From Arachidicoccus soli (GTDB taxonomy: Bacteria; Bacteroidota; Bacteroidia; Chitinophagales; Chitinophagaceae), in contig NZ_CP032489.1 in the NCBI RefSeq assembly GCF_003600625.1, positions 3,906,001 to 3,970,000 of the forward strand: a stretch of 64,000 nucleotides of DNA, in the 5' to 3' direction. This document shows positions 1 through 8,652 of the stretch, piece by piece. The position numbers were made by a program, and so were the translations under genes. Position 1 is the stretch's first letter. Each line of letters starts with the position of its first letter. Under the pieces are notes generated by a model, which saw only the letters and a program-made list of their open reading frames with translations, did not search any database and was not told where the DNA came from.

Positions 1-571
1 ATTTATAGTATTTCCCTTTAAACGGCTTTGTTACTTTTATATTATACACAATTCCAAAACTATCTTTAGCATTAATTTTTTTTAATTGAATAGAGGTTAA
101 ATATGTACAACTGTTTGGTTCATAAAACCGGTCGTTTCCATTCATTAATATCCTCGCTTGTTTTGTAATGGACTCTTTTAATGGAAAAGTTCCCTCATGT
201 GGGCTCATAGAAAAAAGAAAAATACCTATAAGATAATTTGAGTTTGATTTTTCAGCAAATGTCCTTACTATCTGGAAGCCATGAAAAGCTTCTTCTAAAG
301 GAGTTGGAGAATAAAAACCATAAATAGAATCAACAATACGGAAATGCTGCCCTTCATCAAAACCAACATCGATGTGACAAATATTTACTAAAGTCTTATA
401 AACATCCTCCTTTGGGCTAAGTTGTTTGTTTTTTTGCGATAAAGGGATACTGCTGGTGCCTAAAAAAATAGTGTCTCCTCGTTTTACAAAGCCGTCAGAA
501 TTTAATTGTCCAAATAGCTTTGGAAAAATTCCTAAAAAAAACAGAAATAAAAATACTTTTTCTATCTTCAT
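1..571 (-). CDS. Secreted hypothetical protein, C-terminal part beyond window edge
   Basis: An open frame on the minus strand runs from the ATG at 571 to the window edge without a stop, giving at least 190 residues. It begins MKIEKVFLFLFFLGIFPKLFGQ, a typical Sec signal peptide with a likely cleavage after the FGQ. An in-frame ATG 21 bp upstream (592) is possible, but it would put seven polar residues before the signal peptide. The mature part shows no motif I recognise. It lies about 100 bp downstream of the double-glycine-leader gene on the same strand, so it could be co-transcribed with it. An immunity or accessory role would be pure inference. Confidence 0.6.
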   Translation of the reverse strand, partial: MKIEKVFLFLFFLGIFPKLFGQLNSDGFVKRGDTIFLGTSSIPLSQKNKQLSPKEDVYKTLVNICHIDVGFDEGQHFRIVDSIYGFYSPTPLEEAFHGFQIVRTFAEKSNSNYLIGIFLFSMSPHEGTFPLKESITKQARILMNGNDRFYEPNSCTYLTSIQLKKINAKDSFGIVYNIKVTKPFKGKYYK

Positions 572-670
572 TTTACTATTCGAGTTAAACATTAATTGTC
601 AATTATTTAGTTTTGCTAATTTTGTCGTCATTGTGTAATATAATCAACTTACCCTTTGAAAAAATTTCTT

Positions 671-1285
671 TTAATACGGATTCATTATCATAATATTGGC
701 AATTGAGGCTCCAGGGTATAAAACTCCATTTGTATCAATGTTGAAAGCCTGGTTATTCTGTGGGTCGTAACACGTAAATACCAATTGGTTATCATAACTA
801 AGATCGACATGTTGAACAACAACGGCATGACCTCCAGTTCCTTGATAAGCAGAAAGTATCATATTTGAGCCTCCACTTAATAAATTGTTAAAATAATCTA
901 CAGTTGTTTGATTATATCCTCCCGTTAAAATGTCTGTAGAAGTACTAAAAAATTGGCTTGTAAACTGCGACTCATTAGATAAACTTACGCCATCATAATA
1001 TACAGGTATAAGATTTGAATTTCCATAAGCCGCTTCAGGACTATACCATACGTTAGGATTAGACGGGTCATAATATGAATTGCCACAAAACGCCTCATAT
1101 TGATTTTCATAATAAGAAACCGAATTACCAGATATATATGAGAGGCACTGAAAAAAACAATCGAAATTTGAGATGCCGGGGGTAGGAGGCGTGTATCCCC
1201 CAACTAAATTCTTTTCTTCTGTTTTTGTTGTGAGGAGCATCTCACTTGCCAATTGTGCTAAGGATAACTTGGGAAATTTTTTCAT
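671..1285 (-). CDS. Double-glycine leader protein with papain-like cysteine peptidase/deamidase fold
   Basis: This 204-aa protein starts with a leader (KLSLAQLASEML, then VGG at residues 28-30) of the kind cleaved by peptidase-containing ABC exporters. The remaining 174 residues look like a folded domain, not a short peptide core. DCFFQC (Cys43, Cys47) could hold a catalytic Cys. GGHAVVVQHV supplies His153, and CYDPQNN supplies Asp174 followed by Gln. This Cys...GHAVVV...YDPQ order is typical of papain-fold toxin or C39-like domains. It lies opposite a LanC-like gene and two glycosyltransferases. The exporter is not in the window. The leader is well supported, the papain fold is moderately supported, and the function (exported effector or bacteriocin-like product) is inferred. 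Confidence 0.65.
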   Translation of the reverse strand: MKKFPKLSLAQLASEMLLTTKTEEKNLVGGYTPPTPGISNFDCFFQCLSYISGNSVSYYENQYEAFCGNSYYDPSNPNVWYSPEAAYGNSNLIPVYYDGVSLSNESQFTSQFFSTSTDILTGGYNQTTVDYFNNLLSGGSNMILSAYQGTGGHAVVVQHVDLSYDNQLVFTCYDPQNNQAFNIDTNGVLYPGASIANIMIMNPY

Positions 1286-1490
1286 ACTCGTAAATGTGTT
1301 ACAAGGGACAGAATTAAATAATTCTTTGAAACTACTATTAATTAGTTTCTTTTCATCTTATTTTTCTATATTTAACATATACGTAACACTTCTAATTGTA
1401 AGAACAATAACAAATCCAAATTTCCTATAAAAGTGGAAGCATTTGAAAATAACTAAATTTTAATAGCAAGAAACGGAAAAAGGTACTCAA

Positions 1491-2290
1491 ATGCTTCAGG
1501 ATAAAGTTATCGGAATTTATTGTTTGGTGGGGGATATTTCAAAAGAAATATAACATTATTATCCGTCAAGGCGAAAGATAAGCGACAGCGAAGTAATCAC
1601 GACAGCATCGGTATCAGCTCTTTATTTCAAAGGTAGTCAGCAAAATGCGATGCATTATATGCGAAGTCATGGCATGTTACCGTCGATGATCGGGAAAAGC
1701 GGCTTCTGCAAACGACTACACAAAGTAGCATTCTTGCGACTGTGGATGTTTTTAGATATTGGCAAGCTGTTTAAGTATATCTATGTGGAACGGGAATATA
1801 TCATAGATTCTTTTCCCGTGAAAGTATGCTACAACATTCGCATCAGGCACTGCAAGATTTTACAAGGTAGAGTGTGGCACGGTCACAATGCAAGTAAACG
1901 GGAATATTTTTATGGCGTGAAAGTACAATTACTAATAACCAGCTTTTACTTTCCTCATGAAATGTGTATTGTGCCAGTCAGAGAACACGAAGTGGAAGTC
2001 TTGCGCAAAATGCGTCTTGATTTACTCGCCGAAAGCATCTTGTTGCCCCTGCTTACACGCATTACGAATTAGAAGATTTATAAAAAGAAACAGAAGTAAT
2101 GGAATTAAAAATAAGTAAAAGAAAGAACAGCAAAAAAGCAGATGGCCATGGCTTTCTCAAAACAACCATGCGAAAAAGAATTGAAACGAGCATTCGTGAA
2201 ATTATTGAACTGACGTTTCAATCCATTCTTGCAGTTACTCGAGAAGGCTTCTTATTGAAAATCCTTTTGTTTGTCATGGCTTATCACTAA
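1491..2290 (+). pseudogene. Decayed IS982-family transposase
   Basis: Reading from the ATG at 1491 gives KVIGIYCLVGDISKEI, the usual IS982 N-terminus. An in-frame TAA follows at 1551, after which the same frame continues with RKISDSEVITTASVSALYF and then DSFPVKVCYNIRI and YFYGVKVQLL, the IS982 DDE core. A frameshift near 2040 moves the C-terminal part into another frame (AYTHYELEDL), ending with RKRIETSIREI and LKILLFVMAYH before the stop at 2290. At least two stops and one frameshift make it inactive. It lies between the leader-peptide gene and the glycosyltransferase/LanC genes and may have split an older locus. I could not find terminal inverted repeats by eye. Confidence 0.8.
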
Positions 2291-2468
2291 AAAACTATTT
2301 TATAAAACAGGAAACTTGAGTTAAATACATTTCCTTTGAAAAATGTATGAGAGGATAAAATATATAGAAAATATTAATAACTTTGTTATTAGATAAAACG
2401 TCAAGCAGGAAATACTGATTTTTTAAATTATCAAGAATTAATATTTTTATAAAATAAATTCGGCTGTT

Positions 2469-3194
2469 ATGTTGACAAAAGAAATCCCCCATATAATTCA
2501 TCAAATATGGTCCGGTATAGATGAACCATTACCGAATCATTTCAAAATTTTAGGAGAAACCTGGAAATATCATTATCCGGATTGGCATTATGAATTTTGG
2601 GATAACAAACGTATAAACATATTTATAGAGGAAAATTTTCCTCAATACCGGAAAAAATATAACAGGTTTAAATATAATATCCAAAGATGGGACGTAATTC
2701 GATACCTTATTTTGAAAAAAATAGGAGGAATGTATATTGATTTTGATTATGAATCTATAAAACCTTTAACTGAATTAACACAAAATAAAACATGTTGTTT
2801 TTCTATGGAACCAGCATCTCACTACAAGAATAATGATAAATATCCATGTAAATTTAATAATGCTTTAATGCTATCCCAACCAGAAAACTTTTTTATTAAT
2901 AAAATTGTAGAACATGTTTTTTCTGATGAAAACATTAATAAAGTAGATATTAAGGACAAGACTTTAGCAGTTTTTGAAACTACCGGCCCATTAATGCTTA
3001 ATAGGTTATTTAACGATTTACCTCAAGAGGAAGCTAATCTAATATATCTTATTCCTGCTCGATTTGTAAGTCCCATTGATTATTTACAATCTCGGTTAAT
3101 ACGACATAATGTAGCTAATGACCAAATGGGAAATTGTTTAAAAGATGCTTTTGCAGTACATTATTTTTTGGGTGCATGGATTTATGAGAAATAA
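2469..3194 (+). CDS. GT32-type (OCH1-like) glycosyltransferase
   Basis: This 241-aa protein begins IPHIIHQIWSG, the hallmark of glycosyltransferase family 32 and capsular sugar transferases. PDWHYEFWDN and then RWDVIRYLILKKIGGMYIDF follow. The DFD triplet at about residues 95-97 is the DXD motif that binds the nucleotide sugar and metal. It has no signal peptide, so it probably acts in the cytoplasm. The gene is 32 bp upstream of the LanC-like gene on the same strand and likely shares a transcript with it. The context suggests that a peptide or protein, not cell-surface polysaccharide, may be the acceptor; that is inference. The family call is strong and the acceptor is unknown. Confidence 0.8.
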   Translation: MLTKEIPHIIHQIWSGIDEPLPNHFKILGETWKYHYPDWHYEFWDNKRINIFIEENFPQYRKKYNRFKYNIQRWDVIRYLILKKIGGMYIDFDYESIKPLTELTQNKTCCFSMEPASHYKNNDKYPCKFNNALMLSQPENFFINKIVEHVFSDENINKVDIKDKTLAVFETTGPLMLNRLFNDLPQEEANLIYLIPARFVSPIDYLQSRLIRHNVANDQMGNCLKDAFAVHYFLGAWIYEK

Positions 3195-3226
3195 AATAAG
3201 TTTTAAATGAAAAATTAAAATGGTAA

Positions 3227-4147
3227 ATGGAGAAATTGCGAAGAATAGCCAATATTATAACTTTAGATGCCTTCAACCTTCCTGATATTGGACTATTTAA
3301 GGGCAGAATGGGGGTCATTTTATTTTATTTCAATTATGGAAGATATACTGGAAATAAACTTTACTTTAATATAGCAAGTGAATTGCTTACCTCTGTTTAT
3401 AAAGAAGTACAATATTCTAATGATATCAGTTTTGAAGAAGGTGTCGCGGGAGTGGTTTGGGGAATGAGATATTTAATTAATAATAATTTTATTGATGGGA
3501 ATCCAACAGAAATGTTTGGAGAATTCGAAAGAATTCTTTCTAACGGAAACTTCAATGATTGTGATTATCGAAAGCCCATGTCAAAAATTGGCATGTATTT
3601 GCATTTAATTATTGAGAATGAGGATGACGGCTACTTACTCGTAAAAGATTTGATATACGTCGGATTGAAAAAATTTGAATTTTATTTTTTGTGCCTTTCT
3701 CTACCAAAACCAATTACATATATAAATTCTGTTCTTTTATTTTTATTGTCTCTTGAAAAAATACAAGATTTCAAAATTGAATGTGAGCGAATTCTGTTTA
3801 AAATATGTTTGAGTTTATCAAGGATTGGATCATGGGCCCAATTTGAAAAATACGATTTGAGAATTTTATACAAATTATTAATTGCAATTAAATTTTCATC
3901 CCAAGAGAAGGAAACTATACTAAAAGAAATAAATTCAATTATTATTTTTAACTACAATGGGTTTTCAAGTAAAGATTTGTGGCAAAATTTTTTCTTCTTG
4001 CCTCAAGAAGAGATAGTTTATAATTTTGAAGACATTAATAGATATATTGATCAAAATTATTCATATAGAAATATTGTTACGGGCAATATTTCTATATATA
4101 GAGGATTGGCGGGTATTGGCTTGGCGTTAATGAATAATGGTGGATAA
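3227..4147 (+). CDS. LanC-like protein lacking evident zinc ligands
   Basis: The 306-aa product carries the spaced glycine-rich helix starts typical of lanthionine cyclase (LanC) alpha-alpha toroids: GLFKGRMGVILFYF near residue 23, SFEEGVAGVVWG near 70 and YRGLAGIGLAL at the C-terminus. True LanC enzymes are about 400 aa and coordinate zinc through Cys and Cys-His motifs near the C-terminus. I see no such CxG or CHG motif here, and the protein stops just after the last toroid motif. It may be a non-catalytic binding or scaffold protein, or a C-terminally shortened cyclase. It sits between two glycosyltransferase genes. No LanB dehydratase is visible in the window. Confidence 0.65.
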   Translation: MEKLRRIANIITLDAFNLPDIGLFKGRMGVILFYFNYGRYTGNKLYFNIASELLTSVYKEVQYSNDISFEEGVAGVVWGMRYLINNNFIDGNPTEMFGEFERILSNGNFNDCDYRKPMSKIGMYLHLIIENEDDGYLLVKDLIYVGLKKFEFYFLCLSLPKPITYINSVLLFLLSLEKIQDFKIECERILFKICLSLSRIGSWAQFEKYDLRILYKLLIAIKFSSQEKETILKEINSIIIFNYNGFSSKDLWQNFFFLPQEEIVYNFEDINRYIDQNYSYRNIVTGNISIYRGLAGIGLALMNNGG

Positions 4148-4223
4148 GATAATAAGGTTATACAAAACATTATTAAATTTGTAATAATTAGGCTATATAT
4201 GTTCTTGTGAGGTAACGTCGTAT

Positions 4224-5378
4224 ATGACTATAATATTTTATTTTCAAAATCTAATGAGTAAATTTTTAGAATCTGGTTTTCGGGAGGTAGATTTTCGTCT
4301 TAACCCCAAATCAATACAATTATTTAGGAGCGAATGGAGAGAGTTCATAAAAACAATTCCGTCATTCCCAAAAAATAAATACAAGGGGAAAGGAATTGTT
4401 ATTTGTGGTGGTGGAGTTAAATATTTTACCTGTGCATGGATATCTATAAATCTTTTGCGCCTCAAGGGATGCTCTCTGCCGATAGAGTTATGGTATATTG
4501 GTAACGAGGTAAATAAAGATATTCTTGTTAATATTGAGAAGCTAAATGTAAGATGTAGAAATTTGCTAGATTTTGATGGCAATTATCAGTTTCATGGTTG
4601 GGCACTGAAACCTTTTGCAATATTGCATAGTGGTTTCAAAGAAATTATCTTTATTGATGCTGATAATGTCTGTATGACAAATCCGGAATTTTTATTTGAA
4701 CTAGAAGAATACAAACAAACAGGAGTCGTTTTTTGGCCAGATTACTGGAAAACGACAATAAAAAATCCAATTTGGGATATATTAGACATATCGTATGTGG
4801 ATATGAGAGAACAGGATAGTGGTCAAATGGTTGTTAATAAAGAAAAAAGCTGGCAAGCACTAAATCTAGCATTATTTTTAAATGAATCCAAAGATATTTA
4901 CTATAGACTTCTTTTGGGAGACAAAGATACATTCAGATATTCGTGGATGGCGTTAAAAAAAGACTTCTTCTTTATAGAACATGAACCTGATACGTGTGGG
5001 TACATAGATTCCGAAAAATATTTTGGAATGACTATGCTTCAAAAAGACGCAAATAATGCACCTCTCTTTTTACATAGAAATCTAGTTAAATGGGATGTTA
5101 CAAAAAACGACGAACTATTATGGCAGAAGATAAAATCTTTTAATCGAAATAGTAAAAGTCGAACATTTATAGCTGAGTATTCCAATCGTAAAAAACATCA
5201 TTATATAGATTTTCAGGGTGACTTTTTTGAAAAAAATTTTATCGAATTGTGTGGAGATATTGAATTAGAGTGTTTACACTTTTTGAGAGTATTAAGGTCG
5301 AAGAAATTTTTTAATAACTTAATGATTTTTGAATATATTAATAAGCAAAGAAATTTTATTAATTTTCCCTCCAGTTAA
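4224..5378 (+). CDS. DXD-type glycosyltransferase (GT8/GT71-like, alpha-mannosyltransferase-like)
   Basis: This 384-aa protein has KGIVICGGGVKYF near residue 56 (nucleotide-sugar-binding start of a GT-A fold), SLPIELWYIGNE, FHGWALKPFAIL, and IIFIDADNVC around residues 146-155. The DAD triplet is the metal-binding DXD motif. This order resembles MNN1-type mannosyltransferases and GT8 enzymes. It is the last gene of a three-gene run after the GT32 and LanC-like genes, 76 bp downstream of the latter. There is no transmembrane segment, so it is likely cytoplasmic. Sugar donor and acceptor cannot be read from sequence. The start at 4224 is uncertain, because the later ATG at 4254 would remove ten residues. 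Confidence 0.7.
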   Translation: MTIIFYFQNLMSKFLESGFREVDFRLNPKSIQLFRSEWREFIKTIPSFPKNKYKGKGIVICGGGVKYFTCAWISINLLRLKGCSLPIELWYIGNEVNKDILVNIEKLNVRCRNLLDFDGNYQFHGWALKPFAILHSGFKEIIFIDADNVCMTNPEFLFELEEYKQTGVVFWPDYWKTTIKNPIWDILDISYVDMREQDSGQMVVNKEKSWQALNLALFLNESKDIYYRLLLGDKDTFRYSWMALKKDFFFIEHEPDTCGYIDSEKYFGMTMLQKDANNAPLFLHRNLVKWDVTKNDELLWQKIKSFNRNSKSRTFIAEYSNRKKHHYIDFQGDFFEKNFIELCGDIELECLHFLRVLRSKKFFNNLMIFEYINKQRNFINFPSS

Positions 5379-5441
5379 CTGTGATCTTATCTTAGAAACC
5401 CCGCTGCATGAAACTATCAGCTTTTAAATGTGAAAGACTAG

Positions 5442-5478
5442 GTGGGTGAACTATTTTTTCATAAAAAATAAAACCCAC
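5442..5478 (+). terminator. Hairpin with AT-rich core downstream of the glycosyltransferase
   Basis: GTGGGT at 5442-5447 pairs with ACCCAC at 5473-5478, and an inner T6/A6 stretch extends the stem. It lies 64 bp after the stop of the last glycosyltransferase gene. It may end that operon, although no clean U-tract follows immediately. Confidence 0.35.
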
Positions 5479-5499
5479 AGGGCAAATCCCCATTATTTT

Positions 5500-5682
5500 T
5501 TATTTACACAGGGTCATCCTGTAAATTTGCATTTTCTTATCCGTATCCGCACTACGAACTCTATCTTTTTGAAGGTATAGCTTATGCAATTCTGAGATTT
5601 GGGTATTTAGGATATTCTCCAAGATGCGTATTCCACGTAAACTGATACACGATTCCGCAGGAAACTGGTACAAAAAATCCAT
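5500..5682 (-). pseudogene. 3' remnant of an IS66 TnpC transposase
   Basis: The minus-strand frame contains ILENILNTQISELHKLYLQ. This matches the C-terminus of the intact TnpC encoded at 6675-8291 (ENIMDTKTSQLHKLYPQ) with several changes. It is therefore the tail of a second, diverged IS66 element in the opposite orientation, with everything upstream lost. The frame has an apparent ATG, but it is not an independent gene. Confidence 0.6.
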
Positions 5683-5739
5683 GGCAAACTGATACAGAAA
5701 TGATTTTCCTTATAGACTATAAGAGCGAAAGACAAAGTC

Positions 5740-5747
5740 GTCCAAAA
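5740..5747. repeat. Target-site duplication, left copy (GTCCAAAA)
   Basis: GTCCAAAA lies directly outside the left terminal repeat of the IS66 element, and an identical copy lies outside the right end at 8308-8315. Eight base pairs is the normal IS66-family duplication length. Confidence 0.85.
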
Positions 5748-5912
5748 GTATCCGTCCCACGAAGTGCATATTGCCCCTTCTAATGCGTGTCTTTAGCTTT
5801 GCTTGAAAATATTAAACTATGAGCAGGCAAGAACAGATGTCGATGTTGGTGACAGAATACCAGAGTAGTGGTCTTACTTTAAAATCCTTTTGTGAACAAA
5901 AGCAGATCAAAA
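5748..5912 (+). repeat. Outer, truncated IS66 left end with tnpA fragment
   Basis: These 165 bases are a diverged direct copy of 5913-6077, with roughly ten differences clustered in the tnpA start. They include a second tnpA start codon at 5819 and about 31 codons. These are cut off exactly where the inner terminal repeat GTATCC begins at 5913. The divergence argues against a recent tandem duplication and for a nested insertion of a related element. Confidence 0.85.
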
Positions 5913-5983
5913 GTATCCGTCCCACGAAGTGCATATTGCCCCTTCTAATGCGTGTCTTTAGCTTTGCTTGAAAATATTAAACT

Positions 5984-6262
5984 ATGAGCAGGCAGGAACA
6001 AATGTCCCTTTTGATAACAGAATACCACAGTAGTGGTCTTACTTTAAAATCCTTTTGTGAACAAAAGCAGATCAAAATGCCAACCTTCCATTATTGGCGC
6101 AATAAGTTAAAAGAAAAAGAGCAAGGTGCTTTTGTTCCGATAAGAGCAGCGTTAACTTCTGCTGAACATAGTGGCGTAGAACTGATTTATCCCGGTGGTA
6201 TACGAATCCGGCTAGACCGCTTTGATTTAAACCGGATTCATCAACTAATTCATCTAGGGTAA
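5984..6262 (+). CDS. tnpA: IS66 accessory protein TnpA
   Basis: This 92-aa protein starts MSRQEQMSLLITEYHSSGLT and continues LKSFCEQKQIKMPTFHYWRN, the helix-turn-helix module that defines the IS66 first gene. It is followed by a basic linker and a short C-terminal segment. Its stop codon overlaps the tnpB start (TAATG), indicating translational coupling. It is believed to help TnpC act on the element ends. A truncated second copy of its first 31 codons lies at 5819-5912. Confidence 0.9.
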   Translation: MSRQEQMSLLITEYHSSGLTLKSFCEQKQIKMPTFHYWRNKLKEKEQGAFVPIRAALTSAEHSGVELIYPGGIRIRLDRFDLNRIHQLIHLG

Positions 6263-6621
6263 TGTTCAGTCTGGGATCTTCTGATCGCTATCTACTCTAC
6301 CTGCAGCCTTGTGATATGCGTAAAAGCTTCGATGCTTTAAGCGGTATAGTAAGTGGGGAGCTAAAGCGTAGTGCTATTGGCGGTGAAGTCTTTATCTTTC
6401 TCAATAAAAGAAGGACACATATTAAAATGCTCCATTGGGAAAATGGAGGTTTTGTATTGTATTACAAACGTTTGGAGAAAGGCACTTTTACACCACCTGT
6501 TTTGGAGCAAGATGGAACTATTAGTTGGTCAGATCTAGTCTTAATGATTGAAGGCATTCAGGTGCAGAAAAGTATCCGTAAACAACGGTTTTCATTGAAA
6601 GAAAATAACATATTTTCTTAA
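6262..6621 (+). CDS. tnpB: IS66 accessory protein TnpB
   Basis: The 119-aa product contains YLLYLQPCDMRKSFDALSGI and VFIFLNKRRTHIKMLHWENG, the conserved signatures of the IS66 Orf2/TnpB family. Length and position between tnpA and tnpC are normal. The start ATG overlaps the tnpA stop. The family is required for IS66 transposition, though its biochemical role is unsettled. No frameshift is visible. Confidence 0.92.
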   Translation: MFSLGSSDRYLLYLQPCDMRKSFDALSGIVSGELKRSAIGGEVFIFLNKRRTHIKMLHWENGGFVLYYKRLEKGTFTPPVLEQDGTISWSDLVLMIEGIQVQKSIRKQRFSLKENNIFS

Positions 6622-6674
6622 AAAAAGATACCTTATTATTTGTCTGAAACCATTGTTTTCAGTACCTTTGAAGG

Positions 6675-8291
6675 GTGGAAGCAACACTTCAAAATTACTC
6701 AAAAGAAGAACTAATCGCTCTTATCCAAGAGCAAAAAAATAAAGCTCCCCTCTTTGAAAAAGAAAAGGCCACGCTTGAAAAAAAGAACGCTTTTCTTGAG
6801 AAACAAAACTCTTTCCTGGAAAATAAAAGGATCGCTCTTGAAGTTGAAAAAGCTACTCTTGAAAGTGAAGCAGTCTACCTCAAATATCAAATCGAACAAT
6901 TAAAGCGTTTGGCTTTTGGACAAAAAAGAGAAAGGTTTGAAAATCCGGATAACGGGCAGTTGAGTCTCCCTTTTGAGATGGAACCGGAAATCAAACAAGA
7001 AATCGAAGCAGTCACCACCGAAAAGATTACTTACGTACGCCAAAAGGCAAAAAGCAACCATAGCGGCCGCCAGCCACTCCCCGAACATCTTGCTGTAGAA
7101 GAAATTGAAATCTATCCCGAAGGGGATCTTTCTGCTATGACTTGTATCGGTAAAGAAGTTACGGATGAGCTGGAGTGTCAACCGGCTCGTTATTATATCA
7201 AACGCTATATCCGTTATAAATACGCTCCCAAAAACAAAGAAGGGGTGCTGATTGGTCAGCTGCCTTCCCGCATTATTGAAAAGGGTATTGCAGGACCCGG
7301 ATTGTTAGCTTCTATTTTGGTAGATAAATATGTGGACCACCTACCGCTTTACAGGCAAATACAGCGTTTTAAAAGAGAGAAAATACCCATTGCTTCTTCT
7401 ACCATAGAAGGATGGACAAGACAATCTTTAGATGTAGTTAATATCCTCTATCAACACCTGCTACGGGAAACCAAATCAAAAGGCTATCTCCAAGCAGATG
7501 AAACACCCATCAAGGTGTTGGATAAAAATAAAAAAGACAGTTGTCATCAGGGATACTATTGGGTTTATCATAATCCGATAGACAAGACTGTATTGTTTGA
7601 CTATCAACCGGGGCGTAGCACCCAGGCTGCCACACAGGTATTGGAGGGCTTCAAGGGTTATTTACAAACGGATGGCTATGCAGCTTACGATACCATCGGC
7701 AAAAGTGAAGACATCACACATCTCAATTGCTGGGCGCACGCGAGAAGAGAGTTTGAGAAAGCCTTGTCCAATGATAAAGCACGAGCGGAGATAGCCCTAT
7801 TGTTTATCCAGTCGCTTTACAGCGTAGAGCGGGAAGCGCGAGAAAAAACTATGGATGTCACGCAAAGAAAAAAACTTCGTTTAGATAAATCCCTTCCTAC
7901 CCTTAATGCTTTTGCTAAGTGGATGACTACAGAAGTCAAAACTGGTAACATATTACCCAAGAGCCCTATCGGCAAGGCCTTTTTTTACAGCATCAACCGT
8001 TGGGATAAACTCAGTGCTTATCTCTATGATGGGATGTTGGAAATTGATAATAATTTGGTCGAAAATGCTCTCAGACCTATTGCCCTAGGAAGAAAAAATT
8101 ACCTCTTTGCCGGTTCACACGATGCAGCACAGCGGGCAGCCTGTATTTATTCCTTCTTTGCTATTTGTAAGAAGCACGAGGTAAACCCCTACCAATGGCT
8201 CAAATATGTCTTCGAAAATATTATGGATACTAAAACCTCACAGTTACATAAACTATACCCACAAAATTTTATCGAATTAAACAAGATGTAG
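6675..8291 (+). CDS. tnpC: IS66 transposase TnpC
   Basis: This is a 538-aa DDE transposase with a GTG start. Residues 15-75 form a strongly charged coiled coil (repeated EKEKATLEKKNAFLEKQ-like units). It is followed by the IS66 zinc-finger/HTH region, GYLQADETPIKVLD (first catalytic Asp), GYLQTDGYAAYDT (second) and DNNLVENALRPIALGRKNYL (the Glu). The C-terminal tail ENIMDTKTSQLHKLYPQ is typical of IS66. The stop codon abuts the right terminal repeat. The enzyme appears full length, so the element could be active. Confidence 0.95.
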   Translation: MEATLQNYSKEELIALIQEQKNKAPLFEKEKATLEKKNAFLEKQNSFLENKRIALEVEKATLESEAVYLKYQIEQLKRLAFGQKRERFENPDNGQLSLPFEMEPEIKQEIEAVTTEKITYVRQKAKSNHSGRQPLPEHLAVEEIEIYPEGDLSAMTCIGKEVTDELECQPARYYIKRYIRYKYAPKNKEGVLIGQLPSRIIEKGIAGPGLLASILVDKYVDHLPLYRQIQRFKREKIPIASSTIEGWTRQSLDVVNILYQHLLRETKSKGYLQADETPIKVLDKNKKDSCHQGYYWVYHNPIDKTVLFDYQPGRSTQAATQVLEGFKGYLQTDGYAAYDTIGKSEDITHLNCWAHARREFEKALSNDKARAEIALLFIQSLYSVEREAREKTMDVTQRKKLRLDKSLPTLNAFAKWMTTEVKTGNILPKSPIGKAFFYSINRWDKLSAYLYDGMLEIDNNLVENALRPIALGRKNYLFAGSHDAAQRAACIYSFFAICKKHEVNPYQWLKYVFENIMDTKTSQLHKLYPQNFIELNKM

Positions 8292-8307
8292 TTCGTGGGG
8301 TGGATAC
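8292..8307 (+). repeat. IS66 right terminal inverted repeat
   Basis: TTCGTGGGGTGGATAC is the inverse of the left terminus GTATCCGTCCCACGAA at 5748-5763 and of its inner copy at 5913-5928, with a single mismatch. It begins one base after the tnpC stop. Confidence 0.85.
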
Positions 8308-8315
8308 GTCCAAAA
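8308..8315. repeat. Target-site duplication, right copy (GTCCAAAA)
   Basis: This copy is identical to 5740-5747 and lies immediately outside the right terminal repeat. The sequence on to about 8390 (KRLIQDLLEQGKCSKISLR in frame) may be the interrupted part of an older gene, which I cannot identify. Confidence 0.85.
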
Positions 8316-8652
8316 GGCTAATTCAAGATCTCCTTGAGCAAGGAAAATGCAGTAAAATCTCTCTACGAACAAAAGCACAAATCAATGGATAAATTCGGAA
8401 AAAAATAGAATTAATCCGAGCAATTGTTATACAATAGATATTTGGCGGTTGCTAATGGATAGAAAAAACCTCAAGCCAAATAAACTCTTATTTTATTCCT
8501 ATGTCATACACCAATGCCGCAAATATAGCAAATCTGCTCCACGCTCCCCGGCTAGTTCCCCATCCCAAAGGTACTACAGCACTTATTCCTCTCTCTCTTT
8601 GAATGTGTAGATTTGGAATTTTACTTTTAGCCGCTTATTGAGGTAAAACATT
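8316..8652. other. Intergenic stretch with no recognisable gene
   Basis: This stretch lies between the IS66 right end and the relaxase stop codon. Apart from a short frame directly after the insertion (to about 8390), I see no coding potential, clear promoter or strong hairpin. It probably holds degraded sequence at the junction of mobile elements. Confidence 0.4.

Larger units (their letters stand above)
5748..8307 (+). mobile_element. IS66-family insertion sequence with a duplicated left end
   Basis: The element starts with GTATCCGTCCCACGAA and ends with the complement of GTATCCACCCCACGAA (8292-8307), 15 of 16 bases matching as terminal inverted repeats. It is flanked by the 8-bp duplication GTCCAAAA and carries the standard IS66 gene set tnpA, tnpB, tnpC. 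The left 165 bp (5748-5912) is repeated in diverged form at 5913-6077. The inner copy begins with the same GTATCC terminus, preceded by GATCAAAA, another 8-bp candidate target. The simplest history is one IS66 inserted into the tnpA of a relative, followed by recombination that removed the extra right end. All three inner genes look intact. Confidence 0.88.

Noticed and set aside
671-1285. Lanthipeptide precursor
   Set aside because: The part after the GG leader is 174 residues with enzyme-like motifs, and no LanB dehydratase is present.
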